The notes: generated from the letters alone by a model not told the origin. DNA of 64,000 nucleotides from Oegoconia quadripuncta (GCA_949316235.1 OX438757.1:14998657-15062656); one strand, 5' to 3'. Shown: positions 1-12,635, numbered from the stretch's first letter. Made by a program: numbers and translations.

Positions 1-59
1 GTGACAGTTAGTATGCGAACCAACCAGGCTCTCTTTTCTGAATTAGTCGAAACCTGTGA

Positions 60-140
60 ATCTCATTTTTAACCGACTCAAAAAGGAGGAGGTTCTCAAT
101 TCGGCCGTATGTATGAACACGAATATCTCCGAGATTTGGC
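60..140 (+). repeat. Dispersed repeat, family K
   Basis: Contains TTTTAACCGACTCAAAAAGG and GGTTCTCAATTCGG, which recurs at 52085-52165. This motif is common in lepidopteran genomes; the class of element is not determined. Confidence 0.5.
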
Positions 141-394
141 AGTTAATTCATGTGGTTCTTTATGTAAATGAAAAGGGATACCGTCAAGTTGGTCCCATTG
201 TAATTTCAGCGCAATCGGTTCAGTAATCATATGGTAAACAGCAGAATAACATTATACATATTTAGACGATTGTGTAGTTTTTGCACAGGGAAACTGCGAG
301 TAGATACAGTTTGGGTTTGTATGAAAAAAGTGTAGAGAAGCTCGGTGTGATTAACAAAAATTTTTACAAATCGAGGATCATCAGTTCCAGCTGG

Positions 395-475
395 TATAAC
401 CCAACTGCCCACAATACAATACAAATACACTCTATTGCACAACAGAAAAAAATACAGTGCCCACCTAACCTGTAG
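395..475 (-). mobile_element. LINE 3' end with pentanucleotide tail
   Basis: Reversed, it reads CTGTTGTGCAATAGAGTG then TTTGTATTGTATTGTG. The same end occurs at 34758 and 43011, each time with a (TATTG)n tail. A 5'-truncated LINE end is the simplest reading. Confidence 0.45.
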
Positions 476-1786
476 GAGCGAGAAAGGTCGCTGATGATGA
501 TGATATTTATTAAAATTTCCTTATTTTTGTTATCATACTTAATAATAAGGGTTTCGATGTGTACCTGAGTTGGCATCGACCTCCGATGCGGTTTGGCGCA
601 GTTCGCTGTCGCAATGAGGACGTGTATCGCCGCCGCTGCCACCCATAGCCGCACCCCTGAGAATGGAAAAATGAATAAATACCATAGTATTGTCACACAA
701 ACTATTCCTCTTTTTGTAGAACCGATAATCGGCCGATTTTTTGGAGGACGTGGGCGTTGAAACATTGTAATCAGTACGTTCCATTTTTCTCCTACAAAAA
801 ATCGGTCACCGATTTTCGGCCGTGAGCGGGCAGCCTAACTTCGGTATTTATAAAGCACTATTTATGGGATTTACTATATCTAAGTCATTATTTCAGCACT
901 TCTTTTTCATGATATTGAAGCCGAACTTAAAGCGTTGGTAGGTATGAAAGGAGAAGTTTCTGGCACCAAGGCTCTCAAAGAATATAGTGACACAATTTTG
1001 TTAGGTCTGTAAGGATTCTGATATGAAGAAAACCTGAAGCTGTTGTGTAAATAGAGAACTGAATGGAAATATATACGGGAACTCATCCACCTAACTTGAT
1101 CGATCGGAGAATTACCTACTTATGGAGCTGACAGTACCTACTGAATTTACGGACAACATTTTTCACAATTGCGTAGTTTCATTTACCAATTTATATTGTT
1201 TTTACTAATCAAACATATGGGACACGCCACTTTTTACTAAAACTGTTAACGTAAAATTACCTACACTCTGTAATGTTCAAATGTACAATAAAAGTGACCC
1301 GTTACTTATTATTTTCTTCAATTTGTCGCGAACTAATGTCGTACTTTCTATGTGTATTGTTCATATAATAGAGGTAAGTATAGCTGATGTTACAAGTGGA
1401 TGTATGAACGGACAAAAAGTGGACATAGCGAATGAGCTAAATTATCCGTTATTACGTATATCTTGATGGCAAGTAACACTTTCACACGTAAAACCTAGTA
1501 AATAAACACAGGTACTACGACTTATCTCATACCTACTTACTAATTCAATATTATGGTAGATAGCTATACACGGTTAATCGGAATGGGTACTAACCCTCAA
1601 GACAGTTATTATATCGTATCGTGAGTAGTCATGCAAAATTACGTAATTCTACCGAAATTGCCGGTATTACCTATATATTTATTTATGTTAGTCAAATGTA
1701 TGTCCTAAAAGCTAAATGGTTAGTTTTGATACGTGTATTCAACGAATTCACGGCAGTAGTAACATAATATCTTCACTTAACAATCA
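476..1786. other. No gene seen
   Basis: AT-rich sequence with stops in every frame beyond about 130 codons. No splice-bordered coding block or known repeat was recognised. Confidence 0.5.
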
Positions 1787-1828
1787 GGTGTGATTGAAGT
1801 CAAGTACCAACCCGTTGTGCACAAAAAA
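1787..1828 (+). mobile_element. SINE family D, 3' fragment
   Basis: CAGGTGTGATTGAAGTCAAG followed by TACCAACCCGTTGTGCACAA and a run of A is the exact 3' end of family D. Confidence 0.6.
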
Positions 1829-2859
1829 ATGAAGTTAAAAGGATAACTATTTCAGGTAATTTAAAGAGTAATAGTCGAAAAACTACTTTCCGGGGAAAAT
1901 TATTTGTCAAACAACGAAAAGCCCCCTTCAAGTCCGCATATTGTGAAGGAAAGTACGGAACACTACACTGCGCGTGGCCTGATACGAACTTGGCCACTAT
2001 TTTTCATATGTATTTGATGATGACCATATGATGACCATAATTTAGATGTGTTTGTATCTCCCGAGTCACAGCTAGTTAAAACTACATTTTCAACTAATAA
2101 GACTTGTTTATTTGCTACTAATAATATACTTTGTATATTACTTTGTAATACTTCAGTAAATTAACAGGTAACAAACACCTGTCGTCAAATTGTTGCATAG
2201 AGAGCAATTTATAATTAAAGTCACTTAAATTAAAGCCAACTTGGCCTACTCACTTATGTTTTTAATAAGCGTGGGAAAAATTGTAGCGGTCAGCTGCGAG
2301 TTCCGCTCTAAATGGTGAGTAGTTCTCGTTTTTTTTTTGTGACAAACAAGCACACTAATATCACGGTTTTAAGTGCTACAGACACTTGTTACCTAAATAA
2401 GCAATTCTGGGGACACTACGAAGACCTGCGACGTAGTGATTTCGCCCCCTGGTTCTCGATCTAAGGTCTGGGGATGTAGTTCAAGTCAGGGCAATTTTGA
2501 ACAGGTATTTTGTTTGGGAGTTCCATAATGTCCTCAAAAAGCGTTACCTGTCTATTTCTCACTCATATCATAATACAAGGTATTTTAGGCCTGTATATAA
2601 AAATTATGTTAATAAAACTTGAATTAACTTAAAACCGGCCAAGTGCGGCCGGCAAAGTCTCAAGCCCCAAAGCTGGTACGAAACCATCCCCACATCACCA
2701 TTCACATAATATTTCAAATGACAAACTTAAATATGTATTTAGACACGTAGAAGTAGTATGATGAAAACCCTAAAATTAAGTTTGTCGTGTGATAGGTCCA
2801 GACGAGATTTGAAGTTTATTATTTTCAAATTTGCTTTTATACTTGACAGCCTGTGTGTC

Positions 2860-2945
2860 TCTGGGTGGTTAGTTGAAAGTCTTGCCTTCGAAAGTAATGG
2901 TTGCAGGTTCAAATCCTGCTAGGGAATATTTGTTTTTTTTTTTGT
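2860..2945 (+). mobile_element. tRNA-like SINE head
   Basis: Contains GGTTGCAGGTTCAAATCCTG, a B-box-like sequence, preceded by a poor A-box and followed by T-rich sequence. It lacks a complete tRNA stem set, so I read it as a SINE head rather than a tRNA gene. Confidence 0.4.
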
Positions 2946-3929
2946 TAAAAACTGATGATAGACTGATGAGATGATAGATAGCCTTTTTTATTGATTGATT
3001 GAACATTAAAGTAGTATAGAGTGGTTCGATAGATGGCGCCTCTTTGTTTTTATATTTTAATTACATTTCTACATTGTCCAGAGCCACATACCTATATATC
3101 TACGTACTAAGCATAATAAAATCGATAGCAATTGGAAAAGCCCATTCTTTGGTGGCAACAACTACTCTACTGGGACTGAAAAGCAGCAACTCTTCTGAGT
3201 CCCTACCCATTCATCACAGTACTGTAATTCCCGATTCTCATGTAGGTATGCTTATGTTGTCGAATATAGCTTATAGGAGCTGGAGGAGTGTGGAGGCGAG
3301 ATTGTCAAACCGTATATTTCACGGTGACTTAAAATCTCTTACGCGGATTGAAATGTGAGACATCCATAGTACAGGCTTCACAAAGTTTGGAACCAGATAG
3401 GGGTAAGTGTCGGCACCAACTACTGGGCGACAATAAACAATTATAAATAATAAACAATATTTTATTGAACCGAAATAAATTACACAACTTGTTGAAGCTT
3501 TGTTGTCTGTGGTAGTTAAAGACTGTGTTACAGACAACAAACAATAACAACAACAAACAACAACAACAATCAATACAGGAATGATGATAGCTATTAAAGT
3601 AATAGAATAAAACAGGTGTCTTTCTTTATGTAACATTTCTATTTTGAAACTCCTTGGAAAACTGAGGAAAGCAATGAGTAATTGTAAGTGTGGTACGGTA
3701 TCACTTTCTACGGCTTGCGTGTAAGAACGTGCTTCACATAGCTGCGCAGGAGTCACGTATGGTGCGCATACGCAACGAAATTCGATCGGCTCTCCGGTGT
3801 TGCAAATCTTTATGACTCAGTTCAGTTTTTTCCGGGCGCCCATAAATACTTAAGTATGAAAATGTATACCTACGTAGGTGTGAAAATATATATGTACCGT
3901 ACCTACCCTAAGAAAATATCAAAAGGTAC

Positions 3930-4205
3930 ACACATGAAGTCATGCCTGTTTCCCGTAAGGGGTAGGCAGAGACCCCAGGCTTTCACTTGCTACGATCCTG
4001 ACACAACTCTTTTGCTTCATTCACTCTCAGAGTTTTGTTCATACATGCTCGTCGGTTTAAGGTCCTCCTGACTTGGCCTTTTTTTAAGATGTCTCCGATT
4101 TGTTCATGGTACGTACGCCGTGGTCTTCCCCTACCATTACCCTACACTATCATCCACATTCGCATCGTAGATCTCTTTCGTTAGTCTTCTTTCACTCATC
4201 CTATC
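3930..4205 (-). mobile_element. LINE ORF C-terminus, decayed
   Basis: Reversed, it matches the copy at 52175-52480: GTTTAAGGTC, GAACAAATCGGAGACATC and the 3' end GCCTACCCCTTACGGG. Encodes a broken version of the tail found after RTE-type reverse transcriptases. Family D SINE sequence abuts it at 4206. Confidence 0.55.
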
Positions 4206-4373
4206 CACATTGCTGCTTGGCGGCAGATTTAGATAAGATGGTGGTACCTAGCCAGGCGGACATTTAAAATGCCCTACCGCCAACCAAACCGAGTACTTAA
4301 ATATGTATCCCGCTGGGGATCGAACCCGCGTCCTCCGAATCGTAAATCCATTGTTGCCACGGAAGCGGTGATT
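4206..4373 (-). mobile_element. SINE family D, head half
   Basis: GGCGGCAGATTTAGATAAG through GGGGATCGAACCCGCG to GCCACGGAAGCGG. tRNA-related head with B-box; 3' half missing. Confidence 0.7.
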
Positions 4374-4787
4374 AAGGTACAACTGTGTTGTTACAGTTAC
4401 CTACCTATTGTGGTTTTATATAAATTTGGTGAAGATCTGGATTAATGATGTGCACTCCGTAGATAACAAGCGGAACTTAAAGTATGTTGGTTTATAACTT
4501 TTTGTGACGGTACAAGTGATATTTCCGAGATGGTTTTCATCTTAGCCATTTTCGGGCAAATCAACAGGGTTACTACATAAGAGTATTGCGGATAAATTGA
4601 CGCCCGCTTTTTATCTCTGTCCCTTATCAACATGTAAATGGGCTGGAAACAGATGCAAACAGTAGGATGCGCCGCCGGTATAGTTGGCGCAGAAGTAGCT
4701 CAGTTGTTTACTTTGCTCCACAGTTTGTATATATTTCAGTCGACCCTCTCGTACACATTGTCGAGGCAGAATTCAGCATTGAATTAA

Positions 4788-4813
4788 ACTTTGCTTAGGT
4801 ACTTAAGCAAAGT
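4788..4813. repeat. Snapback hairpin
   Basis: Perfect 10 bp arms ACTTTGCTTA/TAAGCAAAGT with a 6-base loop, extending imperfectly through flanking ATTGAAT/ATTCAAT. Confidence 0.6.
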
Positions 4814-5443
4814 AACATTCAATGTTGAATACCTATTCAATGATTTTCAATATAAAACGAAGTCTTAGCCACATAGTAAACGCTACAACCCATACTGAGT
4901 TGTAATCATTTTGACTCCACCTTGCGACACCAACAACGACATGGCAAATACCATGTTTTCTTTTTATGTTTCTCTACTGTGTAATATGTATTTACATAAA
5001 AATGTTAGTCAGGGTTACAAATTTAGGTAATCATGATTACGAGTTCAACCAGTTTTTCTTGCTGTCAGTACGTGTTTCTATAATATTTACATGGCGATAG
5101 TTACTCGCAATAATAGTACAGGTCCGGGTTTAAAGTATTGCCTCACTGTTCTCTATCTTTGTACATGTAGATACATGTGGATAGGAGGTACAGTCAAATA
5201 CTGGTAGGTGTGTATATTTTATAAAACCAAGCTTTTATTTAAAAATACCTAATTAAAGAGTATATAATAATTTACTTAACTTTTCCTTCACCCGATATTT
5301 CTTGATGTGTAGCAGGTTAAAAGGTATGAATATACATTTATTTCAAATAATGATAAATTACATAAACGTTTTAGGTGTTAACCGATAGTGTTCGGTCTAT
5401 CATATAAAGATATTGTCATCAGAGCTGAACGAGTATGCAAAAT

Positions 5444-6134
5444 ACGTGATGCTAGAATACACAATGTTGAATTCAGCTATTTTGACAAATGTCAAAAAAC
5501 TGTGCTCAAATAGTGCACAGAGGAAAAATTTGTGCCACTATAGTTTAAGTGTTATTCAATATTTTAAGTGAGCATACGTGAAATAGAAATAGAAATTTAT
5601 TTCGCTCGAAATGTGGTAACAATATTACTGTCTTAAATATACATATAATGTTAAGTTTCACACAGTTCGTCAGCGCCTGGCATGCAAAATTACTTAATAT
5701 TATACCTATTATTATTAGATATTGTATTATTATTTTATTATTATTTATTATTTTTAAAATGCAAATCGGGCAATTATGTTCGCGGATGGAATGTTTGGTA
5801 TTCTATGCAATAACACACACAGACAACAAAAAGTGCGGCCGACGAAAAGACCGTCAACTGCGCTGCGCCTTTTCACAAATATATCTAAATAACTTCGACG
5901 TTTTTGAAGAACTATATGGAACTTATATATTTCGATAGCACTATTTAGGCACAGTTTTTTGGGATATAAATTATAATTATAGGTAAAGCAGTATCTGCAT
6001 ATGAGAATAATAACATCAGAATGCTGTTCAGTAAAAATTCTGAATAACTCTTAAACTACAGTGCACTATTTCAGCACATTTTTTTGACATTATCAAAAAA
6101 GCTTAATTCCTCTTTGTGTATTGTGGCATCACGT
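5444..6134. mobile_element. Non-autonomous DNA element with ~120 bp inverted ends
   Basis: ACGTGATGC ... AATACACA at the left pairs with TGTGTATTG ... GCATCACGT at the right; further pairing blocks are TTTTGACA...TGTCAAAAAA, TGTGCT.AAATAGTGCAC and TAGTTTAAG.GTTATTCA. Arms are about 5444-5566 and 6013-6134. The interior is AT-rich and has no transposase. A one-ended relative lies at 61798-61990. Target duplication is not clear. Confidence 0.6.
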
Positions 6135-6687
6135 ACGTGCTGCTGCGATTCAGAACTACACACACCATACTACACATACCCGAATATTGATGAATTTCTC
6201 TGTTTACGGAGTAAAGGTCTCTTACATAAAAATACCTGCACGTGTAATCATTAGGAAGATAGTTATAATATAATATATCAATTAGCGTTTATATGTAACT
6301 TTTATAGCTGTGATATCATCATATTAATATTTTATTACATACTTAATGTCACTTTATAGTGGCCATAGTGACAGTGAAAGTTCCAACAGTCCAATGTCCC
6401 ACACATTAACTGTATAGTAGTGTTAACTGCTGTTATGTCGTAAAACTTTTTACTATAGTAAGTACCTACTAGTTTCTCGCGACTTCGTCCGTGAGGATAA
6501 AACTTGGCTGTATGAACTCCGTACCCTTTGCCTATGGGAAATTTTTTTACTGTAAATTTTGAAGTTTTAAAAGTAAAATTTTTAATTTTGATTTTATTTG
6601 AGTGTTTTTTTTTATTTAGCCTATAGGTATATTGATTCGGACTTAATTAAATATATCAGTGAAAAGTCCTACAAAATTAGATTAGTA

Positions 6688-6718
6688 GTTTTTGTTTGAA
6701 GAGCGTTCAAACAAAAAC
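6688..6718. repeat. Snapback hairpin
   Basis: 13 bp perfect arms GTTTTTGTTTGAA/TTCAAACAAAAAC with a 5-base loop. Confidence 0.7.
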
Positions 6719-7149
6719 AAATGGACTAACAACAAACGATTTACCTACCACATATACCTAATCTTTGTACCTATTTAACTTTGAAAACTCCTTTCTGTAT
6801 GTAGTATTTCTGTGATGCGCGTTCAAACGAACTATTTACGATTTTATCATAGCTACTAAATATATAAGATGTTAACTTCTTACGATGTTACGATGTATTG
6901 CTGAGAATATTCTAATAAGTAAACAAGATAATAACTTATTTGTCATCTGATGTGATTGTTCAAAGGTTCATTCTTTCGCTCGACCTTCTATTGTTTTAGT
7001 TTTTTTTTATTTCCATTGGTATTTTTGGTAGATTTCTTTTGGTTTCTTTGGCTCTAACATTATCTAGTGCTTTAAATGTGAATTGGTTGGTGGTGGTTAG
7101 TAGTTTGGACAATAAGGCATACCTACCTATCTATACAATAGTACATGTG

Positions 7150-7955
7150 CTTTCGTGGCGCAGTCGCGTCAGTCAGTGGCATTTTAATACTAGTGTTCCC
7201 GTGCTTCGTAGGGCACGTTATATAGTCGGTCCCGTTTGTTTTCAATTGATGGTTTACTAAGGGCTCTTACAGACGAGCGGCACTTGCCAAAGGCAGAAAC
7301 AACTGCAGCCATCGCCACCTGTTGACGGCTGCCGTCAACGCGTCGGCGGCAGCCGTCGACGCGTTGACGGCTGCCGTCGACAAGTGGCGACGCTTGCAGT
7401 TTGGCATGCCTTGTCCGCCATTTTGTCAGTCGACTGCAAATAGGTCAAGAGTATACATTAATATTTCTTCAACCCACAATGAACGTGCCTTTCTTTTTCG
7501 TTGTAGTCGACGGCGACGGCGGAGTAAAAGCAATAACAGTGTTTCTTCATCGAAACCCATTTTGCAACTGGCTCCTATGCCAGCTGACCACGACTGCTAA
7601 ACGCGGCATGCCACAACGCCAAGCGTCGCCACTTGTAAGCGGCAGCCGTCAACGCGTCGGCGGCTATCGCCGACGCGTCGACGGCAGCCGTCAACAGGTG
7701 GCGACGGCTGCAGTTGTGTCTGCCTTTGGCAAGTGCCGCTCGTCTGTAAGAGCCCTAAGTCGGAGGCCTACAGGGGCGGCCTAATAGCATTGACTGTCAG
7801 GTGGTCACTAGCTGACAAAAATCCACCAAGGCAATCTGCACTGGGCCCGCGTGGTTGGTTATGATAGTGACCACATAGTGACCCATACCTTCTGCCAGTG
7901 AGAGTAAGCTGTGCTGTGTTGGGGACGTGTAAGGCTGTTGTTGATGATAAAATGA
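7150..7955 (+). mobile_element. 5S-rRNA-derived SINE, split by a MITE
   Basis: 7150-7260 and 7756-7955 together match the copies at 49484-49635 and (reversed) 56942-57180: GGCATTTTAATAC, CCGTGCTTCGTAGGGCACG, then GTCGGAGGCCTACAGGGGCG, CTGTCAGGTGGTCA and a 3' part ending GGGACGTGTAAGGCTG plus TTGATGATG. The 5S part is truncated here; it is best seen in the 56942 copy. The element is interrupted by the Harbinger-like MITE at 7261-7755. Confidence 0.65.
7261..7755. mobile_element. Harbinger-like MITE, 495 bp
   Basis: Inverted ends of roughly 170 bp beginning GGGCTCTTACAGACGAGCGG and a 3 bp TAA duplication at 7258-7260 and 7756-7758, as known for PIF/Harbinger elements. GC-rich internal subrepeats alternate CAACGCGTCGGCGGC and GTCGACGCGTTGACGGC. 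No transposase. The paralogous SINE at 49600 shows the uninterrupted site CTAAAGTCGG. Confidence 0.8.
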
Positions 7956-8400
7956 CCATTATATATTATATTATTTACATTAATCCAGCAATGTTGATTT
8001 TTTTGTTTTGTGTCGCACTTGTACCTATGATTCTCCTCGGGTAATAGCTGAAAATCACTGTTTTCTTCTTTGAACAATCTCATACACTTAGCTGTGACCG
8101 ATTTGTCCTACTGCAGCTCACATATGCTTTAGTTATAAGTTATTAATAGACATATTCTGTAATTATACCTACATTATAAGTTTTATAAAAAGTCTTGGTG
8201 AATGAGCAGTAAATTTAAATTTAAAATTTATATGTAATATTAATAGTGACGTTTTCAAGTGATAATTTTATCCTATGAAATATTTTGATTTGATTTAATT
8301 TTTGCAAAACTTAACGTATGTGTGTGACTAGAGTAACAAATAAATGCTTTATCTATCTATCTGTCATATGTACCTACGGTATAGGTTCTACTAGGTCTCA

Positions 8401-8560
8401 CAATAAATAAATAAATATTTCGGACATTGACACCAATTATCTAGATCCAAACTAAGCAAAGCTTTGTGCCTTGTTTACGAGATAACGGATAAACATATAT
8501 AAATATTTATATAAACATCCATGAATCGGGAATAAATGGACAATATAATAATAATAATCA
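8401..8560 (-). mobile_element. SINE family A, partial
   Basis: AATAAATATTTCGGACATTG, CCAATTATCTAG, GATAACGGATAAACATA, CATCCATGAATCGGGAATAA match the 3' body of family A; the tRNA head is missing. Confidence 0.65.
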
Positions 8561-8884
8561 TCCATGTGGACATATGCGGAGATCTCTGCTTGAGTAACAT
8601 TCTGTAATAAGGGCCTTGGAGAGGGTTTTTAAACGGATCCCTATTAGCTGTTCAAGTTAAGCCCTAATATTTTTGTACGACCTATCGTATCTAACGACAC
8701 TCCATACGATGTAAAAAAAATAAAAGAAAATTCTTCTCCTCTTACGTGCAGGGGAGGTAAAATAATATATATTTTTTAAGATTTTATTTTACCATTCTGT
8801 CGGCGTGATTAATATCTACTAAGATTCTCTGAGCTAAGTCTTGGACATACAGACAGACGGGCATCATAGCGAAACTGTAATAAT

Positions 8885-9109
8885 AATAATAATAAATGTT
8901 TGGGGCACTTACACCAATCGTCTAGTCTATGTTAAGTTTGTGCTATGGATACTAGATAACGGATAAACACATAAATATTTCTATAAACATCCATGACTCG
9001 GGAATAAATGTTCGTATTCATCATACAAACATTTACACCACGCGGGATTCGAACCCGCAACCGTTGGTTTCGCTGACACGGTCACTATCCACTACACCAA
9101 TCGGTCGTC
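8885..9109 (-). mobile_element. SINE family A
   Basis: Ends in a tRNA-like head (reversed GACGACCGATTGGTGTAGTG and GGGTTCGAATCCCGCG, A- and B-box). 3' end is an (AAT)n tail at 8878-8897. Confidence 0.8.
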
Positions 9110-9227
9110 AAGTCGGTGTAAGGGTTCTTTGTTGACTGCGGAACCCTAAAATGGTATGTTTTGCAACGACTGCATCGGGTTGGTTTTACATTGGTTATGA
9201 ATGCAGGAAAAATAATAATAAATATCC

Positions 9228-9450
9228 ATTATATATAATACAGCGCCATCTAGTTCCACACTAATCAACTAGGCGTGTATTATACCTGATAGACACCTGG
9301 TGGTTGATAAACTACACAAATATATTTTTTGTTTGTAAATATGAAAAACATCCATAACTCGGGAACACATGTCTGTATTCATCATACAAATTCGAACCCG
9401 CGACCTTTTGGTGTAGCAGTCAGTGTTTCTAACCACTACACCAAACAGGA
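9228..9450 (-). mobile_element. SINE family B
   Basis: CAGCGCCATCTAGTTCCACA to the head GGTGTAG...AACCACTACACCAAAC, with a B-box GTTCGAA. An internal piece near the B-box is deleted. Confidence 0.7.
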
Positions 9451-9677
9451 TGATCAAAACAGAACCAATTACTTTTATGGCATGCCCTAATAGAAGTAAA
9501 TCTACCTGGTCTAATGATATCTTCCGCGGTATTATGGTTATGTATGACTCTATCTGAGGACAATGGGGTAATAATGTGCATCTTTTCAGGTACAAAACGT
9601 AACGTTTCTTTGTACAATCCGCTATTGTACAGCGGATATGCATCTTCAAATCTCTAAGACACTAACATGGGGAGGTT

Positions 9678-10028
9678 GTTTTTTTTTATGCACGACGGGT
9701 TTGTACTTGACCTCAATCACACCTGATGTTAAGTAATGATGAGGTCGAAGGTGGAAGCGTCAATACGCTTCCACCTTCCGGGTCAATACCCGGAAACCCC
9801 AACACATTTGGGTGACTGCTATCTTATCTCTGACAACCGGAACACAACAATGCTATTAACATTGCTGCTTGGCGGCAGATTTAGCTAAGATGGTGGTAGC
9901 TAGCCAGGCGGACATTTAAAATGCCCTACCACCAACCAAACATACTTAAACATGTACCCCGCTGGGGATCGAACCCGCGACCTCCGAATCGTAAACCCAA
10001 TGTTGTTTACATTGAGCCACGGAGGCGG
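9678..10028 (-). mobile_element. SINE family D, near full length
   Basis: T-run and ATGCACGACGGGTTTGTACT at the 3' end, CGGCAGATTTAG in the body, GGGGATCGAACCCGCGACC and TTGAGCCACGGAGGCGG at the tRNA-like head. A 12 bp stretch CGCTTCCACCTTC is locally repeated around 9765. Confidence 0.85.
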
Positions 10029-10029
10029 T

Positions 10030-11555
10030 TAGTTCTTTATTCGTACATTACTTCTTATAAGTAATGTAAATAAAATGTAATGTAAACTGTATAGTTAATG
10101 TTTACTTTACTTGGCCCCTCCACTGACAAGAGCATAGCTCATAAATTGGAGAAGAAGAAAGAACTGATACAAAAAATAAAACTAACAATTAGGAAATTAT
10201 TTGTGCTAACCCACTTATTTACTCGTATTGAATCCCGTGATAATAGTTTCCCTAGAAGACATCGCTGTTAGCGATAAGGCCTCCTAATTTGTAGATTCTA
10301 TAAGATATTTAAATGTACCATCCTTACATAAAAACAATACAGCGAATTTGATTTGAACTAATTAACCGAGTTTTACGCTACGGGTCTAATAAAAAAAAAA
10401 GTTAATTAAATAACCAAAAAACCTTTGTTTGCATCCGCATTATTTCGTCTTGTACTATTTGTTCATTTTATTGTGCAATGCACAGAGGAGTCAACGAGCG
10501 TGCGTTCATTCATTTGTATGTAAAATGTTTTGCTCCGCAATCAGAGCATAGGATATATGTCTAACAATGATACATGAGACGACGTATGTAATACAAATTA
10601 TACGGAATTGAATGAAATGTAAGGTCATTATTCGTTATTGTTAAAGATCACTGAAATAACTAAGGCAGCAAGTTGCTTAGGCATGGTTCAGTGCCGCCGG
10701 CCAAATCGTGGGCACCATCCTGTTTTCCTCATCAAAATAACGCGCCTGAGTAAAACGTTATATATAATACCTATAAGAGTACGCTAAAATACTCTATTTA
10801 CATTAAGTCTGACTTTTGAGCTCTTGAACTCTGAGACGCTCAAGTCTGAATATTATACCATCTCTGTATCCCTTTTCAACTTGATTTAAATAGAATTAAT
10901 TGGTGCAGGTTTTGTAAAACGGGTCTTAGAATATCTAGATTCGTATAATTCTCTTAAAAATAACGCAAAGTAGTAACAATACAAATAACAATACATAACA
11001 CAATAACAATGTATCGCAAAAAATGCATGCATTTTATTATTTTAATATTATATTTATTTAAAATGTTTACACTCTCCAAATCAGATATACTTTATTCAGT
11101 GGCGTGAACTTCATACAGACAGAAAGACACTGCGTACCTACCCTAGTAAATTGTACTACAAACAAGTACATGAACAAGTTATCAGACTGTACTATCAATG
11201 TATCAAAATTCAATACTATAGTTCAGATTTTTGAAATGGCTATAAGCTTTTCTCAAAATGTGAACATATATTTTAAAATTATTATTATTTACAAAATTAT
11301 TATTATTATTATTTTAAACAAATATCTATGTTATCTAATTACTAATAAAAAAGTAATAAATAAAAACGGTATTTGAATGTTTTGTCTTCTATTGCGCGTG
11401 GACCGACTTCTACTTGCCCAAGTTTTTTTAATATTCTAAACAGTTGCGAAGATTGCTCGAAAGAATAAGTTATTATTTTGTAAGTAGTTGTATTTTTTCC
11501 TTCCCTGCCACTGACTTTATTTTTATCCAACTGCCCAAGGAAGGAGGATAATATT
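10030..11555. other. No gene seen
   Basis: AT-rich with simple (TTA)n tracts at 11277-11320. CCACTGACAAGAGCATAGCTC at 10110 is a trace of the LINE tail also present at 20448. Confidence 0.4.
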
Positions 11556-11695
11556 TTTCAAGTGTATATGTATGTAGATTTCTATGTTACCTCCTGTAAC
11601 CTAAACGACTTGACCGATTTCGAGGACCGTCTCATAGGATATTATGGTGAAAAATCCGAAATGGCGCCCGCGAAATTTTGGTTTTTAAACTCATT
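11556..11695 (+). repeat. Dispersed repeat, family J
   Basis: ATTTCTATGTTACCTCCTGT, GACCGATTTCGAGGACCGTC, then AAATGGCGCCCGCG. Relatives at 60680-60850 (reversed) and 63185-63370. Class unknown. Confidence 0.4.
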
Positions 11696-12278
11696 ATGTT
11701 ATTTCTAAGATAAGTTGGCAACTCTAATTGAAGTACTTAGATGATGTGTGAGTTGGTTAGTAATTGCTGTTGAACCTTAATTGAATTCATATTCGACAGG
11801 AACTTGGCCGGTTTTATATTTGAGATCGGCTTGTATAAGCATGAGACACCTGTCGATCACTAAATGACATGATCCAAATGAAAGAAGCGAGTGAAAGTTG
11901 CAGTATTGGATATTACTGGCGAAACGATTCAGAGCGCATACGGCAAAATCGCTCGACGTCCGCTAGTTATAAATTTAAATCAAATAAACAGATAACTTAT
12001 GCTTATTTAAATCATATTATTATACAACTCTGTAAACTAATGTTATTTCCAATTAAAAATTAAAATAGTTTTAAAGCACGTTTCATGCATATCGCGAGAA
12101 ACTCTACTTGAATTAATTAAAATAAAACTAAAGTTTTGTGTTGTGATGAATGGCAAAGAACTTGATTCAGATGTGCTCTCTTGCGCGAAGCGAGAAGTGC
12201 CGATTACTTCGAGATTTCAGATCGACAACACAATGATATACAAATAACTTTGAAAATTTAGAAAACCCCTAGAAAACC

Positions 12279-12301
12279 GCCTCCGTGGCTCAATAAATAA
12301 A

Positions 12302-12338
<37 letters not shown>

Positions 12339-12635
12339 ATATTTCGGACACTTACACCAATCATCTAGTCCCAAACTAAGCAAGCTTGTACTATGGATAC
12401 TAGATAACGGATAAACATACATAAATATTTATATAAACATCCATGACTTAGGAATAAATGTTCATATTCATCACACAAACATTTACCCGTCGCGGGATTC
12501 GAACCCGCAACCGTTGGTTTCGCTGACAGGGTCACTATCCACTACACCAATCGGTCGTCAAAACAATCAATGTAAACAACATAAGGTTTATGAGTCGGTG
12601 ATCGTGGGTTCGATTCCTATCGAGGTACATGTTTT
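12279..12635 (+). mobile_element. SINE family D head split by family A
   Basis: CCGCCTCCGTGGCTCAAT at 12278 continues at 12566 with CAATGTAAACAACATAAGG and GTGGGTTCGATTCCTATCG. The intervening block is a family A SINE; CAAT is present on both sides and is the likely target duplication. Confidence 0.7.
12297..12561 (-). mobile_element. SINE family A, nested
   Basis: Full copy from an (AAAT)n tail of about 45 bases through ATTTCGGACACTTACACC to the head CACTACACCAATCGGTCGTC. Confidence 0.85.

Noticed and set aside
364..765. A 133-codon minus-strand open frame
   Set aside because: Starts in a LINE tail and has mixed, non-coding-like composition; no domain recognised.
3319..3756. A 145-codon minus-strand open frame with a hydrophobic Ile/Val/Cys run
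   Set aside because: The hydrophobic run comes from a CAA/ACAACAA low-complexity tract at 3534-3575; no splice borders or family resemblance.
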